This document shows positions 27,661 through 41,762 of a stretch of 64,000 bases of DNA, in pieces. A model generated the notes under the pieces. It was not told where the DNA came from and made no database searches. It saw only the letters and a program-made list of their open reading frames with translations. This DNA comes from Flaccisagitta enflata (taxonomy: Eukaryota > Chaetognatha > Sagittoidea > Aphragmophora). A program made the position numbers and the translations under genes. Numbering within the stretch: the first letter of the stretch is position 1; each line of letters begins with the position of its first letter. The stretch spans positions 67,332,001 through 67,396,000 of the forward strand of contig OZ231126.1 in NCBI GenBank assembly GCA_965153355.1, read 5' to 3'.

Positions 27661-27955
27661 TGGGCAGCGGCCACAAAGGAATGATGTTCTGTAGAAAACA
27701 GGCGAATACTCCACATGTATGTTCTTTTGTCTATCCATCCATCCACCGGAATCCACCCTCTTAGGCTTTAAATCAGCCCCACAGAGCTAAAATCAGATCT
27801 TGGAAGCCCAAAATCAGATATTAGAAGCCCACAATCAGATCTTTTAAGCCGAAAATCAGCTTTCTCCTATCTCTCACCGCACTATATTGCCCCAGCTTTT
27901 GAGCGGGGCATCAGGTACCGCTATCCATGTGTAATTCTTGGATGAATGGTTCTTA
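27661..27955 (-). mobile_element. HE2 element, short and diverged
   Basis: GGGCAGCGGCCACAAAGGAATG with GTTCTGTAGAAAACAGG at the left. Body is AAATCAG-type units. The right end GGGGCATCAGGTACCGCT then TTCTTGGATGAATG reads on minus as hairpin ATCC-AA-GAAT with imperfect pairing. Confidence 0.68.
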
Positions 27956-28077
27956 ATCATATAACGGTTTTTATTCCGGTCGTACATCCGTACCAACGTT
28001 CGGCTCCCCTTTGTTGACTCTTGAAACAGTTTTTTCTTACATTTGGCGTTCCCGTGAGCTTCATGAATCCTGACTTT

Positions 28078-28327
28078 GGGCGTGTTTCTAGTGACGACCA
28101 AAAACGCGTTTGTTCCTTTGAAACCCGTTTACAGCATGAACACATATTCAAGATTTTCAACCATCCCACGAGGGGGTGAGCGTAGTGAGTGAGCTAGCCG
28201 GTGAACGGAGTTAGCGAGTGAAGCGCTGCAGAGCGAGTGAGCGGAGTGAGTGGTGCAAGCGAACGAACATAGCGAGCGACCGAGTGGCCCGTTAGAAATA
28301 CGAATGTCTGCGACTAGCAACACCCCC
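28078..28327. mobile_element. PIF/Harbinger-like MITE, copy b
   Basis: TIR GGGCGTGTTTCTAGTGACGA / GACTAGCAACACCCCC, flanked by TTT on both sides. The interior GAGCGAGTGAGCGGAGTGAG matches copies a, c and d. Confidence 0.78.
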
Positions 28328-28425
28328 TTTCATGAGCCATGAATCATGACGTGGCTACAGTTATTTGGCTCGTCGAGAGTGACGTCATATTGACATTTGC
28401 TTCTAAAAAGTACATTTCCATAAAA

Positions 28426-28573
28426 CAAGGCCGGATACACGGCCAATACCAGTCGCGGACGGGTGGGCAGGGGCGGAAATGCGTGTTTTCCCACTTTTCG
28501 ACTCGAGCGTGACCAACCGACCGACCGACCGACGGACGGACAAAGCCTCTTATAGAGTCGCTAGTCCGCGACT
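28426..28573 (+). mobile_element. HE1 copy, complete
   Basis: A4-CAAGGCCGGATACACGGCC (5' hairpin), left arm GTCGCGGAC, GGGTGGGCAGGGGCGG, tandem GACCGACCGACGGACGG, 3' hairpin AGTCGC-TAGTCC-GCGACT, A5. The left arm is fully complementary to the right arm GTCCGCGAC. Confidence 0.9.
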
Positions 28574-28615
28574 AAAAAGTTCACCTCTGTCTCCGATAAT
28601 TACTTATTTTATTCA

Positions 28616-29650
<1,035 letters not shown>

Positions 29651-29660
29651 CTGCTTTTTT

Positions 29661-29981
29661 AAGTGCGTCCTCGCACTTCTATAAGAGGTCATGTCCGTCG
29701 GTCGGTCGGTTGGTTGGTCGGTCGGTCGGTCGGTCGGTCACGCAAACGTTTGAAATGCGCAAAACGGCTGATTCTGACGTATTTCTTCATTCCTATCACC
29801 TTTCATGCCTCACCACATTCATATTCATTCATTCATTCATTCATTCATTCATTCATTCATTCATTCATTCATTCATTCATTCATTCATTCATTCATTTAT
29901 TCATTCATTCATTCATCAAAAACGTTCATTCACAAAATCTTAATAAAGCGAGGCGCACTTATTGGCCTTCACTTGGCCTTG
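29661..29981 (-). mobile_element. HE1 copy, AGTGCG stem type, with (ATTC)n body
   Basis: 3' hairpin AAGTGCG-TCCT-CGCACTT (29661-29678). Tandem GTCGGTCGGTTGG. ATTC array 29820-29915. Left arm (plus form GAGGCGCACTT) complementary to the hairpin arm with one mismatch. 5' hairpin GGCC/GGCC, then TTGTTTTTT. Confidence 0.87.
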
Positions 29982-30132
29982 TTTTTTCTTTCTTTCACAA
30001 CCACGGAGCGGTCACGGTTTCGATTTAAACGGATCATCGTCATCGTCAACTATGAATCAGCCAAGCGATGAGACCAGCCAGGAACGAGACAAGCCCCGAT
30101 GAGACAAGCCAGGGACGAACGACGGGAAAAAA

Positions 30133-30401
30133 CAAAGTCATTAGACCTAAGTCGCGTGCATCGGCTTTTTCACAAAAGGTTGGACAGACAGACGGCGGCA
30201 TACAAACTGGAATTTTAAAAATGATCTTTGAATAAGCGGTCTCCACCTCCCAGTGTATTCTAAAAAGTTCATAAGTGTAAAAAAATGCGAGAAAATGCCT
30301 TAAAAGTGTTTTGTGAAGGACGGACGGACAGACGGACGGACAGACAAAAGGACAGACAGACGGACCGATGAGTGGCCTATAGAGTCGCGTAGCACGCGAC
30401 T
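30133..30401 (+). mobile_element. HE1 copy, close relative of 17575
   Basis: A6-CAAAGTCATTAGACCTAAGT, left arm GTCGCGTGC, tandem GGACGGACAGACGGACGG, 3' hairpin AGTCGCGT-AGC-ACGCGACT (30383-30401), TAAAAAG. One arm of the 5' hairpin has mutated (AAGTC against GACCT). Confidence 0.86.
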
Positions 30402-30527
30402 AAAAAGAACGCGAAAAAGAAGAAGGAAAAAATATATGGTTTAGGGCGGGTTGGACTTGTCAACTCGGGCAATAAAAATCCATTTCATCGACGATACGTC
30501 ATTTGCAATAGAAAACGTGAATAGCAA

Positions 30528-31189
<662 letters not shown>

Positions 31190-31460
31190 CAAAGGCTGAA
31201 GCCAAAGGAGGGGAGGGGGGCGGCAAGCCGAGGGTGGCAAGGCAAGGGTGGCGAGGCAAGGGTAGCGAGGCAAGGGCGACAAAGACTAAAGCCATAGGGC
31301 GGCGAAGGCTGAAGCCAAAGAAGGGGAGGGGGCGGCAAGCCGAGGGTGGCAAGCCGAGGGTGGCGAGGCAAGGGTGGCGAGGCAAGGGTGGCGAGGCAAG
31401 GGTGGCGAGGCAAGGGCGACAAAGACTAAAGCCATAGGGCGGCGAAGGCCAAAGGGTGTT
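31190..31460 (+). repeat. GC-rich nested minisatellite
   Basis: A 14-15-bp unit (GGCAAGGGTGGCGA) repeats inside a ~125-140-bp higher-order unit that starts at GGCTGAAGCCAAAG (31189, 31307) and ends at GACTAAAGCCATAGG. Frames through it encode Pro/Leu/Ala repeats with no resemblance to known proteins. Confidence 0.88.
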
Positions 31461-31734
31461 GAGGCTGAAGGCATGTTGTCAGTCGCCCTCGACATGAGTT
31501 TTAAGGCGCAAACTGAACCCAAACCGGCCGCAGACCGGCCGCAGACCGGCCTCAAACTGGCGCATATTAGATTCCATCGCGACCAAAAATAGAACATTCT
31601 TTTTTTTTTGGTTCGGTGCTCATCTTTCTTTGATAGATTACATAAAAAGAAAATCTCCTTCGTCATCCTTTCCTTGTCTGAAGTTATGAAGCTCTTAGGT
31701 GATGCACAATGAAGACGGGAGAGAAAAGAGAAAA
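31461..31734. other. Spacer
   Basis: Contains a short CCGGCCGCAGA triplication (31526-31555). No gene supported. Confidence 0.45.
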
Positions 31735-32480
31735 CAGGTCGCCCAAGGGCAATATGTGGTCAGCGATACCCATTGCCCTGCTTTAAGTGATTGTGAATTG
31801 GAGTGAGGGGAAGCAGGGCAGCGGCCCCGAAGGGGACGAAGTCCTGTAGAACACAGGGGGACTTTCGTTCGTTCTGCCTGAAGAAGTGGATGAGTTGCTA
31901 TAGAGGGCTTACTAAAGGCCTTCAAGAGCCTAAACTGAGGTCTAAGACGGCTGATGTAAGGTCTCAGAATGCCATCAGCTTGAGAGGGCTGACTTGATGC
32001 TTGAGAGAGCTGGATTAAGGCTTGAAAGGTCAGACGACTGATTTGAAGCCTGAGAGCAATGAATTGAGGCTTAGATAGCTGATTTAAAGCCTGTGAGGCC
32101 TGATTTGAGGCCTGAGAGGCCTAAACTGAGGCCTGAGAGGCCTAATTTGAGGCCTGAGAGGCCTGAGAGGCCAGGTTTGAGGCCTGAAAATTTGGATTTG
32201 AGGCCTGAGAAGCCTAATTTGAGGCCTGAAAGGCCAGGTTTAAGGCCTGAGAGGTTGGATTTGAGGCCTGAGAGGCCGGATTTGAGGCCTGAGAGGCTGG
32301 ATATGAGGCCTGAGAGGCCAGATTTGAGGCCTGAGAGGCCAGATTTGAGGTCTCAGAGGCCAGATTTGAGGCCTAAGGGGCCTGGTGAGGGGGGGACTAA
32401 CGAACGGACGGACGGACGAACGGACGAACGAAAGTCCCCCTGTGTTCTACAGGACTTCGTCCCCTTCGGGGCCGCTGCCC
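31735..32480 (+). mobile_element. HE2 element e1 (left arm of a large palindrome)
   Basis: A4-CAGGTCGCCCAAGGGCAAT (5' hairpin GCCC-AA-GGGC), GTGGTCAGCGATACCC, GCAGGGCAGCGGCCCCGAAG, GTCCTGTAGAACACAGG. Body: about 25 units of GAGGCCTGAGAGGCCTGATTT type, then GACGGACGGACGAACGG. Inverted right arm ends GGGGCCGCTGCCCAAAAA. Closely similar to 32675-33392 in reverse. Confidence 0.9.
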
Positions 32481-32560
32481 AAAAAGTGGAAGCAAAGAAA
32501 CAATAGACAAAGAGGGAAAAAATATGAAAATGAAAGTTAGAAGAAGAAAAGATATCGAAA

Positions 32561-34071
32561 TAGTCGCAAAAGCGTGAGATGGTCAGTGGTACCCGTTGCC
32601 CCTGTAAGTGTGTGGATGTGTGATGGTGAGAGGGGCAGCGGCCCCGAAGGGGCTGGTGACCTATGCTGTTTTTTGGGCAGTGGCCCCGAAGGGGACGAAG
32701 TCCTGTAGAACACAGGGGGACTTTCGTTCGTCCGTCCGTCCGTTCGTTCGTCCGTTCGTCCCCCCTATCAGGCTCCTCAGGCCTAGAACCTGGCCTTTAA
32801 GACCTCAAATCTGGCCTCTCAGGCCTCAAATCTGGCCTCTCAGGCCTCAAATCTGGCCTCTCAGGCCTCAAATCCAGCCTCTCAGGCCTCAAATCCAGCC
32901 TCTCAGGCCTCAAATCCAACCTCTCAGGCCTCAAATCCAACCTCTCAGGCCTCAAACCTGGCCTCTCAGGCCTCAAATTAGGCTTCTAAGGCCTCAAATC
33001 CAAATCCTCAGGCCTCAAGCCTGGCCTCTCAGGCCTCAAATCAGCTATCTAAGCCTCAATTTATTGCTCTCAGGCTTCAAATCAGTCCTCTGACCTATCA
33101 AGCCTTAATCCAGCTCTCTTAAGCCTCAAGTCAGCCCTCCCAAGCTTCCAATTGGCATTCTCAGGCCTTACATCAGCCTTCTTAGACCTCAGTTTAGGCT
33201 CTTGAAGGCCTTCAGTCAGCCCTCTATCGCATCTCATCCTCTTCTTCAGGCAGGACGAACGAAAGTCCCCCTGTGTTCTACAGGACTTCGTCCCCTTCGG
33301 GGCCGCTGCCCTGCTTCCCCTCACTCCAATTCACAATCACTCAAAGCAGGGCAACGGGTATCGCTGACCACTTATTGCCCTTGGGCGACCTGTTTTTTTT
33401 GTTTTGAACCTTGGATCAGGATTTGTGCTTTAAGGCTGGAATATGGGATTTCAGCTTAAAGGCAAGGATTTGGGTCTCAAGGCTGCGATTTGGGCCTTGA
33501 GGCTAGGATTTGGGCCTTAAAGGCTGCAATTTGAGCTTGGAGGCTGGAATTGGGGCCATGTGGCCGGAAATTTAGCCTCAAGGCTGGATTCTGGGTTTGA
33601 GGCTCGATTCTGAGCCTTGGGGCTGGATTTTAAGCTTTGAGGCTGGAATTTGAGGCTTGAAGCTGGAATATGAGCCTCATGGTATGAATCTGAGCCTTGA
33701 GGCTGGAATTTGAGCCTCGAAGCTGGATTTTTGGCTTAAACGCTAGATTTGAGGGTCAAGGGGGTGGACAGAGAAGAGGAAGAAGAACTGGAGAAGCTGG
33801 AGAGGCTGGAAAGTTTGGATTCTGGGCGTCAAGGCTCAATTTTGAGCCTTGAGGCTGGAATTTGAGCCTCAAGGCTGGAATTTGAGCCTTGAAACTGGAA
33901 TTTGAGCTTCAAAGCTGAAATATGAGCCTTGAGGCTGACAATTGAGCTAGATTTTGGGCTTTAAGGCTGGTCGAGGGGGTGGACGGAGAGGGAGGAGGAG
34001 AAGAAGAAGGAGGAGGAGAATTTTCTCCTGTGTGAAAGCATAGGTCATCGGCTCCTTCGGGGCCGCTGCCC
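32561..34071 (+). mobile_element. HE2 element y, split by an insertion
   Basis: 5' end TAGTCGCAAAAGCGTGAGAT to GGTGACCTATGCTGTT at 32561-32674. The body resumes at 33393 as a GGCTGGAATTTGAGCCTCAA-type array and ends with GCATAGGTCATCGGCTCCTT and GGGGCCGCTGCCCAAAAAG at 34071. The gap is filled by HE2 e2, inserted in the T-tract that normally follows CCTATGCTG. Confidence 0.82.
32675..33392 (-). mobile_element. HE2 element e2 (right arm of a large palindrome)
   Basis: Same element type as e1, in opposite orientation and nested in element y. T-runs flank both sides (about 32669-32674, 33393-33400), as expected if the target was a T/A tract. Confidence 0.9.
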
Positions 34072-34180
34072 AAAAAGAAATTCACTAAGAACAAGATGGC
34101 AGCTTGACTTGAAAAAAAAAATAGAGAAATAGAAAGGAGACAATCGTTGACAGATTGTCAAGTGTGTATCAACAGAAAAA

Positions 34181-34456
34181 GGGCGTGTTTCTAGTGAAGA
34201 TGAAAAACGCATCTGTTCCCATGAAACGCGATAACAGCGTGAACAGATATTCAAAAATTTCAACCGTCCCACAAGGGAGTGAGTGAAGTGAGTGAGCGAG
34301 CCCGTGAACGGAGCGAGCAAGCGAGCGAGCGAGCGAGCGTAGCAAAGCGGAGCGCTGCAGAGCGAGAGAGCGGAGTGATCGGTTCAAGCGAATGAACGTA
34401 GCGAGCGACCGAGTGGCAGGTTCAAAACGCGATTGTCTGTGACTAGAAACGCCCCC
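34181..34456. mobile_element. PIF/Harbinger-like MITE, copy c
   Basis: TIR GGGCGTGTTTCTAGTGAAGA / GACTAGAAACGCCCCC. Flanks are AAA and TAA, so the target duplication is degraded. The interior has runs of GAGCGAGCGAGCG. Confidence 0.78.
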
Positions 34457-34597
34457 TAAAACATCTCTGCTTCTCATTTCCTTTCCTTCATCCGAAGAGT
34501 CAGAGATGTGCCTTGCAACGAGACGATCTCGCCTGAATCGGCGCTGATAGTATCAGTCATATGCATACCATACTCCATAGATTTTAGAGAAAAGGTA

Positions 34598-35096
34598 CAG
34601 TAGATGTCGTCTAGACTTGGAAATACGGGGAATTTGTATTAGGAAGACAAATATAATTAAAAGGCTGATATTAGACCAATAAAAGGATGCTTTGTTCCTT
34701 TTTTTTTGAGGGAACATTGTTTGAAATAAAATTTGCTACAACTTTCCCACAATATGTTCTGTACAAATACTGCTCTTTTAACCGTTGCTAGGGAGTGTAA
34801 CTATGTGTGCCAGCCCTGTGATGCTCCCTAGCAACCGTCAAACAAGCGATATTCTTAAAGAACATATTTTGGGAAAGTTGTTGCAAATTTTATTTTAAAC
34901 AATTTTCCCTAAAAATTGTTTTCAAAATATTGATATTTTAGCCTAAATACATGGAAATGTGTTTCCATGGCAACCAACACCCACGGGCAATAAAGCATCA
35001 TTTTTTCAGTTTATATTTCAAATATCAGTCACTTAGATTTAATTGCCTTCCTGTAATGAGTTCCCCCGTATTTCCAAGTCTAGACGACATCTACTG
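34598..35096. mobile_element. Full-length foldback element, TA-flanked (499 bp)
   Basis: TIR CAGTAGATGTCGTCTAGACT plus TGGAAATACGGGG pairs with CCCCGTATTTCCA plus the complement. TA at 34596-34597 and 35097-35098. The inverted pairing continues inside: AACATTGTTTGAAATAAAAT against ATTTTATTTTAAACAATTTT, AACTTTCCCA against TGGGAAAGTT, and TTGCTAGGGAG against CTCCCTAGCAA around a ~30-nt loop at about 34805-34834. Tc1/mariner-type target, with no coding capacity. Confidence 0.88.
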
Positions 35097-35098
35097 TA

Positions 35099-36477
<1,379 letters not shown>

Positions 36478-37403
36478 CAAGGCCAACACCTATAAGTCGC
36501 GTGCGAGACTTAAATATGTAATTACTTTATTAGTTTTTATTACATAACCACATAACTAAAATGACTTTTATTGAATTTAATTTATATAAGTCGTGGAGCA
36601 CACAAGCAGCAAATTTGGAAAGTCATTTCGTGTGAAATTCTTAATCTTTCTCGGAATGCAAAAATTTGCATTTCTAAGAACATGGCTCTTTTCTTGTACG
36701 TCTTTAGAATAGGGCCATGTTCTTAAAAATGCAAATTTCTTCATTCAGAGACAGATTAAGAATTTCACGTAAGACAAGTCAAGGAATGGAGGGTAATTTT
36801 GTTATAGTTTTCTCAATTCTTACAACTGATTTTGAACACATAAATGATTCTCAATGCAAATAGATAAATAATTTATACTAAAAACAAGTTTCCTTTCAAA
36901 AGAATTTTAAACCTATTATCTTGATTCTTTTTTTGAACATGATTTGACCATGGAAATTGCACCCTCGTGTACACCTTGACATAACATGACTTAAAATAAT
37001 CTAAAATGACCTAAAATGAGTCAAAATGACCTTATTTGACTTGAATTGACCTAAAGTGACTAAAACGATTTAGTGACTAAAATGACTTAAATTGACTTAA
37101 ATTGACTTAAAATGACTTTAAATGACTTAAATTGACCTAGAATTACTGAAATTGAATTTAGCTGACCTAAATTGACTTAAACAGACCTAAAATCACTAAA
37201 ATGATGAAAACTATTAAAATAACTCAAATGACTTAAATTGACTTAAACTGACTTAAAATGACTTAAAATGATCTAATTTTACCTTAAATGACCTAATTGA
37301 CATAAAATGTGTTAATAGGAATAAAACGAATAAAAAAAGTAAAGTGTGACCGACCGACCGACCAACGGACAAAGCGGGGTGTAGAGTCGCGTAGCACGCG
37401 ACT
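36478..37403 (+). mobile_element. Long HE1 copy (~926 bp)
   Basis: Starts A6-CAAGGCCAACACCTATAAG with left arm AGTCGCGTGC. Ends GACCGACCGACCAACGGAC, 3' hairpin AGTCGCGT-AGC-ACGCGACT, AAG. The arms are perfectly complementary over 10 bases, which supports one element. The body holds a foldback (36620-36782) and a decamer array of TGACTTAAAA type (36980-37320). Confidence 0.75.
36620..36782. repeat. Foldback A inside HE1
   Basis: GTGAAATTCTTAATCT (36632-36647) pairs with AGATTAAGAATTTCAC (36753-36768). The inner stem GCATTTCTAAGAACATGGC pairs with GGCCATGTTCTTAAAAATGC. The loop is about 30 nt. Confidence 0.88.
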
Positions 37404-37459
37404 AAGAATCATTGAAAATTTCTATTTTTTTTTTCAGTTTTGGTCACTGACAGAGGGCT
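37404..37459. other. Short spacer
   Basis: T-run and unique bases between the HE1 end and foldback B. Confidence 0.4.
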
Positions 37460-37600
37460 GGTCTAAATTCTAAATTTGCATGGAAAATGAAAAAATAAAA
37501 AAACAAAGAACATAGTTTTCTTACCAAATCGATTACAGAGAGAACTATGTTTTTCAAGATGCAAAATTTCCCTGTGTATGGCTTTCTTAGAATTTAGACC
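37460..37600. repeat. Foldback B
   Basis: GGTCTAAATTCTAA (37460-37473) pairs perfectly with TTAGAATTTAGACC (37587-37600). The inner AACATAGTTTTCT / AGAGAACTATGTTTTTCAAG plus ATGCAAAATTT reproduces the inner stem motif of foldbacks A and C. Confidence 0.88.
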
Positions 37601-38147
37601 ACAGAAAATGAAAAAAAGTGTTTGCAGAAATTTGCTAAAAACTATCATTTTCCTGCTTGTTTCCATGTGAATCGCATAGTTCAAATTACATTTTAGGTCA
37701 GGATATGATAAAAAGGTATACACCAAGTGTCTTGAGAAACAAAATGCCTACTAAAAGCATTCTGGCTTCATTATTGTCCTGAAAATGATGCAAAAAATAT
37801 CGTGTAACACTTAATTTTCTTTCAAAAATTCGACGTCGTATACAGGATTTCGCGCTCAACGTTGTTTGGTATATGGAGGAGCGGATAGACGAAGAAACAG
37901 ATTTCGTGAGAAAACAAACGAGCTACTCAAAACGTCTTGTTTTAAGGATTCGTAACAGGTATACCGACCGACCGACAGACAGACGAGGACGCATCTATGA
38001 ATAAAATCATAGTAATTCTTTAGCTCTCTATGCTCGCGGCACAGTCTTTCCCTTGAGGTAAATGGAACGAGGGAATTCAGGAAAGCCGTAGTAAAACGTG
38101 ACGGCGTAGTGTAATCAGTGCGGGCGTCCTCGGTCGCCAAATGTAGT
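37601..38147. other. Spacer with HE1 3' remnant
   Basis: 37964-37999 carries ACCGACCGACCGACAGACAG then GAGGACGCATCTATGA, a degraded HE1 end of the GATGCG type. No gene in the rest. Confidence 0.5.
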
Positions 38148-38152
38148 GGAGG

Positions 38153-38858
38153 TGTTCGTAATTGCGCCGTATTTTGTTTTATCCTCTTATCCATCTACAG
38201 AAAACCGCGCTAAACTTGTTATTCTGGTGGTCGTTCTAAAGATCATCCTCCTCATCATCCTCATCCTCTCTCCTCGATTTCCTCGTCCTCCTCATCCTCC
38301 CTCCTCGTCATCCTCGACTTCTCTCTTCCCAATGGACTTCTTCTTCCCAAAAGAAAACATTATCAGAATTCTTCGCCATCATTCAAGATCTAATGACTCA
38401 TTTTAAGATCATTTAGAGATCATTTAAAGATCATTTAAAGATTAAAAGACTCATTGCTTTGCCATTTCATTGCCTCATTGCATTTCTTCTTGTTATAAGA
38501 TTTCTCTTTTCTACCCAGTGCGAGCGAGCAAGCTTCCATTTTTGTATCGTTTCTATAAGACTTTAATATGGTTATTTCGCGCGTTTGCTGTCATCCCCCC
38601 CTTCTGGAAATCATTCATCCTCGACTCCTCAGGTAGTGAGCCTGCTCAATGATGTGGACTGGCCCACTCTTTTCCTATCGGCTCAAGCTAATCCTCCTTC
38701 CCCCCTCTCTCTTCTCTTTTGTCATTGTAGAACTTACAGATCCCTTCATTCTCCAATTCGCGTATTCGTTATAGCGGGATTCTTAAGACGGAGTTACTCA
38801 GCGATCATCAGGGCATCTAGCTAGCTAGTGAACTGTTCATACGTCACGGACTCGCACA
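38153..38858 (+). repeat. 5' LTR (706 bp)
   Basis: TGTTCGTAATTGCGCC...GGACTCGCACA. Matches 44661-45366 at constant offset 6508. Differences are seen near 38301, 38459, 38547 and 38799. Confidence 0.95.
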
Positions 38859-38992
38859 ATCTGTAAGTTCTGACAGTTCACTGGCTCCTTCGGTGAAAGC
38901 AAGCGAACATCATCCGCCTCCCCCTCCTCCTCATCCTTCCAATTACGGTGAAAGCACATGAAACACCCTCCTCTTTCTCATCATCCTTTACG

Positions 38993-41459
38993 ATGGCAGC
39001 AAAGGCCCGCGCAGAAAAGGCAAAAATCCTGGAAGATACTCTTAGAAAGATGCCCGACTTCGACGCCGTGATCGTGGCGGCGGACGCCGGAGCTATCGGC
39101 GGAAGCGGCGCTTCGACGAACTCGGCAATGACGTCGGACTTCCAAACGGAGACCGATGAGAGATCTAGAGAAGCGAAGGCGACGGCTCAGACACTAAAGA
39201 TGCTCGCGCACTTCTTCGCTCTACGGCGTCGACGATCATGACGCACAACAGGCATTTCTCAACGTCGACGATATGCGCGTCGCGCTGGTGGGAAAAATGT
39301 GGATTTTCCACGAAATGATTACGAAAAAACTATTCCCCGCCAACACGAAAGAAGACGCTCACGGTCGAAAGTCGGCTGGAAATCATGTCAACGTCATCCT
39401 TAGAAACTTCCTTCACACACGCCGCGCATGTCTTTCACAAGATACGTACGATGACCCTGACTATGCCCCAATCCCACCGACAAAAACTGACTTTGTGCAA
39501 CCACCCCAAAGAAAAGACGTAAAAAAGCCGGCGCCAATGACGACCCCCGGAATATCGGGGGAAGTTATGGCGCCATTGGCTAAAACCGACAAAAATCCAG
39601 CAGCAGCACTGTCTAACGGGCAAAATACGATTCACCATCCTCCTCCAGCAAATACAAAGACCGACGGCGCCACAGGCGCCGGCACCGAAGGGACAGGCGC
39701 CGAAACCGACTACGACGCCGATATTGATCGGCGGCAAGAAGGTGGCAAAAGAGCCGCCGACTGGCTCGCCCATCAACAAGGCCTACAACATGAGCAACCA
39801 GAAAAAAACGATGTCACAGACTCGAATGAAGCTCAAGCGATTACAACGGAAAAGGAAAATGAACAACTCATAGCAGTTTTAAGAGAAGAAAAAGAAAAGA
39901 CAATACGTCTTAGAGAAGAACTTAAAAATCTAGAAGCCATCCAAGAAATGCAGCAGCAAAAACGGCGCGAGAAAAAGAGGAAAAGAGAAGAACTAGAAAA
40001 TGTGAAAGCAATTAGAGAAAACAATCAAGTGATGATAAATAAGATCGGAAAAATCCAGCGCGAAATCAACGATGAAGCTGAGGAAACTGTGGATGAAGAC
40101 GAGGACATCCAAATAGTTGACAACGGTGCCGTCTCATCCATGAAAAATGATGTGGAAAGTGGAAAGAAAAAACGCCGATCCCCACACAAAAAAAGCCCAA
40201 ACGCAGCGAGATATCCTCCTCCAAATCTACCTCCTCTGGGCGACAATTTCCCAAAAGATGTCAGACGAGTGGGCATCGAATACAAGCTGGCGCCAAAACC
40301 GGCGCCCATACCAGCGCCAAAAATACGAAACAGCGACGCCGCGGGAGGTCATGCATCCCCTGCAACTGACGCCGGACAACAGACCAACACAACTTCATCA
40401 ACAGCTGCGGCGCCACAACACGACTTTTCAAAACTGATCCACACACTAGAATTGGATACTATCAGAAGAAGCATCGTCGGTGTACGACCAGAGACATTGT
40501 TTAAGCAATACGATGCAAAAAAAAAGGGCGAATATAACTCCATAATGAATCAATTCGATTCAGCATTCGGCTTCATCCCAGGCATATCCGGCAACGAAAA
40601 GGTCACGGAATTATCGGGGCATTGGTTTGCCGGAGCAGCTAAAAAAGCATTAAAAGCGGCAAGACCGACGGCGGATGATCCAAGAGGAGATATCGCGTAC
40701 GCAAAAGTGAGATCACATCTGGACTCAATTTACGGCCAAGATATTGATTCCGCGGCCGACGCTCTAGCCAAATTGAAAGAAGGTGGACCCGTTACAAAAG
40801 ACAGTCTTACCGCACACCAAGATTTGTATCTCAACATGCTGGAAGCGGAAAGCTCGGCGTTGTCGGCATCGTCGATGGAATTACTTGACAGAACGTCTAG
40901 CTTGATCGAAATCATGTCGGCAAGACTACCGCATCAGCTGGAAAAATTCTTCGAGACGTATGAAGAAGGAGAAGGCTTCCAAAAACTCCTTTACTTCGTG
41001 CACACGCGAATTAAAATACTAAAGACGATCCAAATATCGACGCAAAAAACTCAAACCGTCAAAATCCACGCTACCAACCATCAGACGATGCCTCAATGTG
41101 AACAAACTAAAAACTGCATGTATTGCCAAAATCATCATGATATATCAAAATGCAATAGACTTTATTGCCTTTCCGTAGAAGACAGAGAAGCGGCAATTTC
41201 CACGCTCCATCTCTGTTACCACTGCCTTCGTCCTGGACACAACGCCAGATCCTGTCCGGAAAAGAGGGAAGTCACCTGCAGCATCTGCAGCAGGAAAGGG
41301 CATGTGACGCTCCTTCATGGCAGGCATCTTCTCCACTCTCCCAACGACTCGCCGTATCGTCACCGACGCAACGATTCTGACGACGCCGGCGATGACACAA
41401 AATCCGACCTCGAAGCGCTTGAGTCCAACGGAACTGAAGATGAAAATGAATTATGTTGA
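38993..41459 (+). CDS. BEL/Pao-type Gag polyprotein, one frameshift
   Basis: Structural protein that would package the element RNA. ATG 38993 has a purine at -3 and G at +4 and is preferred over ATG 38948. The first frame runs ~75 codons and stops at 39241. A one-base change near 39216 moves reading into the frame that continues to 41459 (~748 codons), and residues on both sides join sensibly. In order it shows: an acidic and Pro-rich region with GATGAGTEGTGAE; a charged coiled coil rich in Glu/Lys/Arg (about 39838-40080); basic KKKRRSPHKK (near 40165); a conserved helical region (40430-41040) resembling the gag-associated DUF1759 domain; and three zinc knuckles, CX2CX3HX4C (41115-41153), CX2CX4HX4C (41214-41255) and CX2CX4HX4H (41277-41318). 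The shift may be a sequencing error, a mutation or, less likely, programmed. There is no fusion to protease or polymerase downstream. Confidence 0.85.
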
Positions 41460-41514
41460 GTCGTTGAGAACTTGGACCGTAATTCTTCGATCTCTCGTTG
41501 TACTCGATTTGCTC

Positions 41515-41643
41515 ATCTCCGTCACGCCATTCATCTCCGTCACGCCATTCATCTCCGTCACGCCATTCATCTCCGTCACGCCATTCATCTCTGTCACGCC
41601 ATTCATCTCCGTCACGCCATTCATCTCCGTCACGCCATTCATC
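41515..41643 (+). repeat. 18-bp minisatellite (7 units)
   Basis: CATCTCCGTCACGCCATT repeated, one unit with CTCTGTC. It begins 55 bases after the gag stop. Confidence 0.95.
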
Positions 41644-41680
41644 AGTTCCTTGAATGAAAACAACAATTAAGATCGGCTTT

Positions 41681-41687
<7 letters not shown>

Positions 41688-41762
<75 letters not shown>
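41688..41762 (+). repeat. (CT)n tract in LTR element
   Basis: First of four CT-rich tracts inside the element. Confidence 0.95.

Noticed and set aside
32093-33093. Frames with ARG-PRO-LEU repeats in HE2 arrays
   Set aside because: The array unit length keeps frames open. The sequence pairs as DNA hairpins and is inverted between copies, so a coding role is unlikely.
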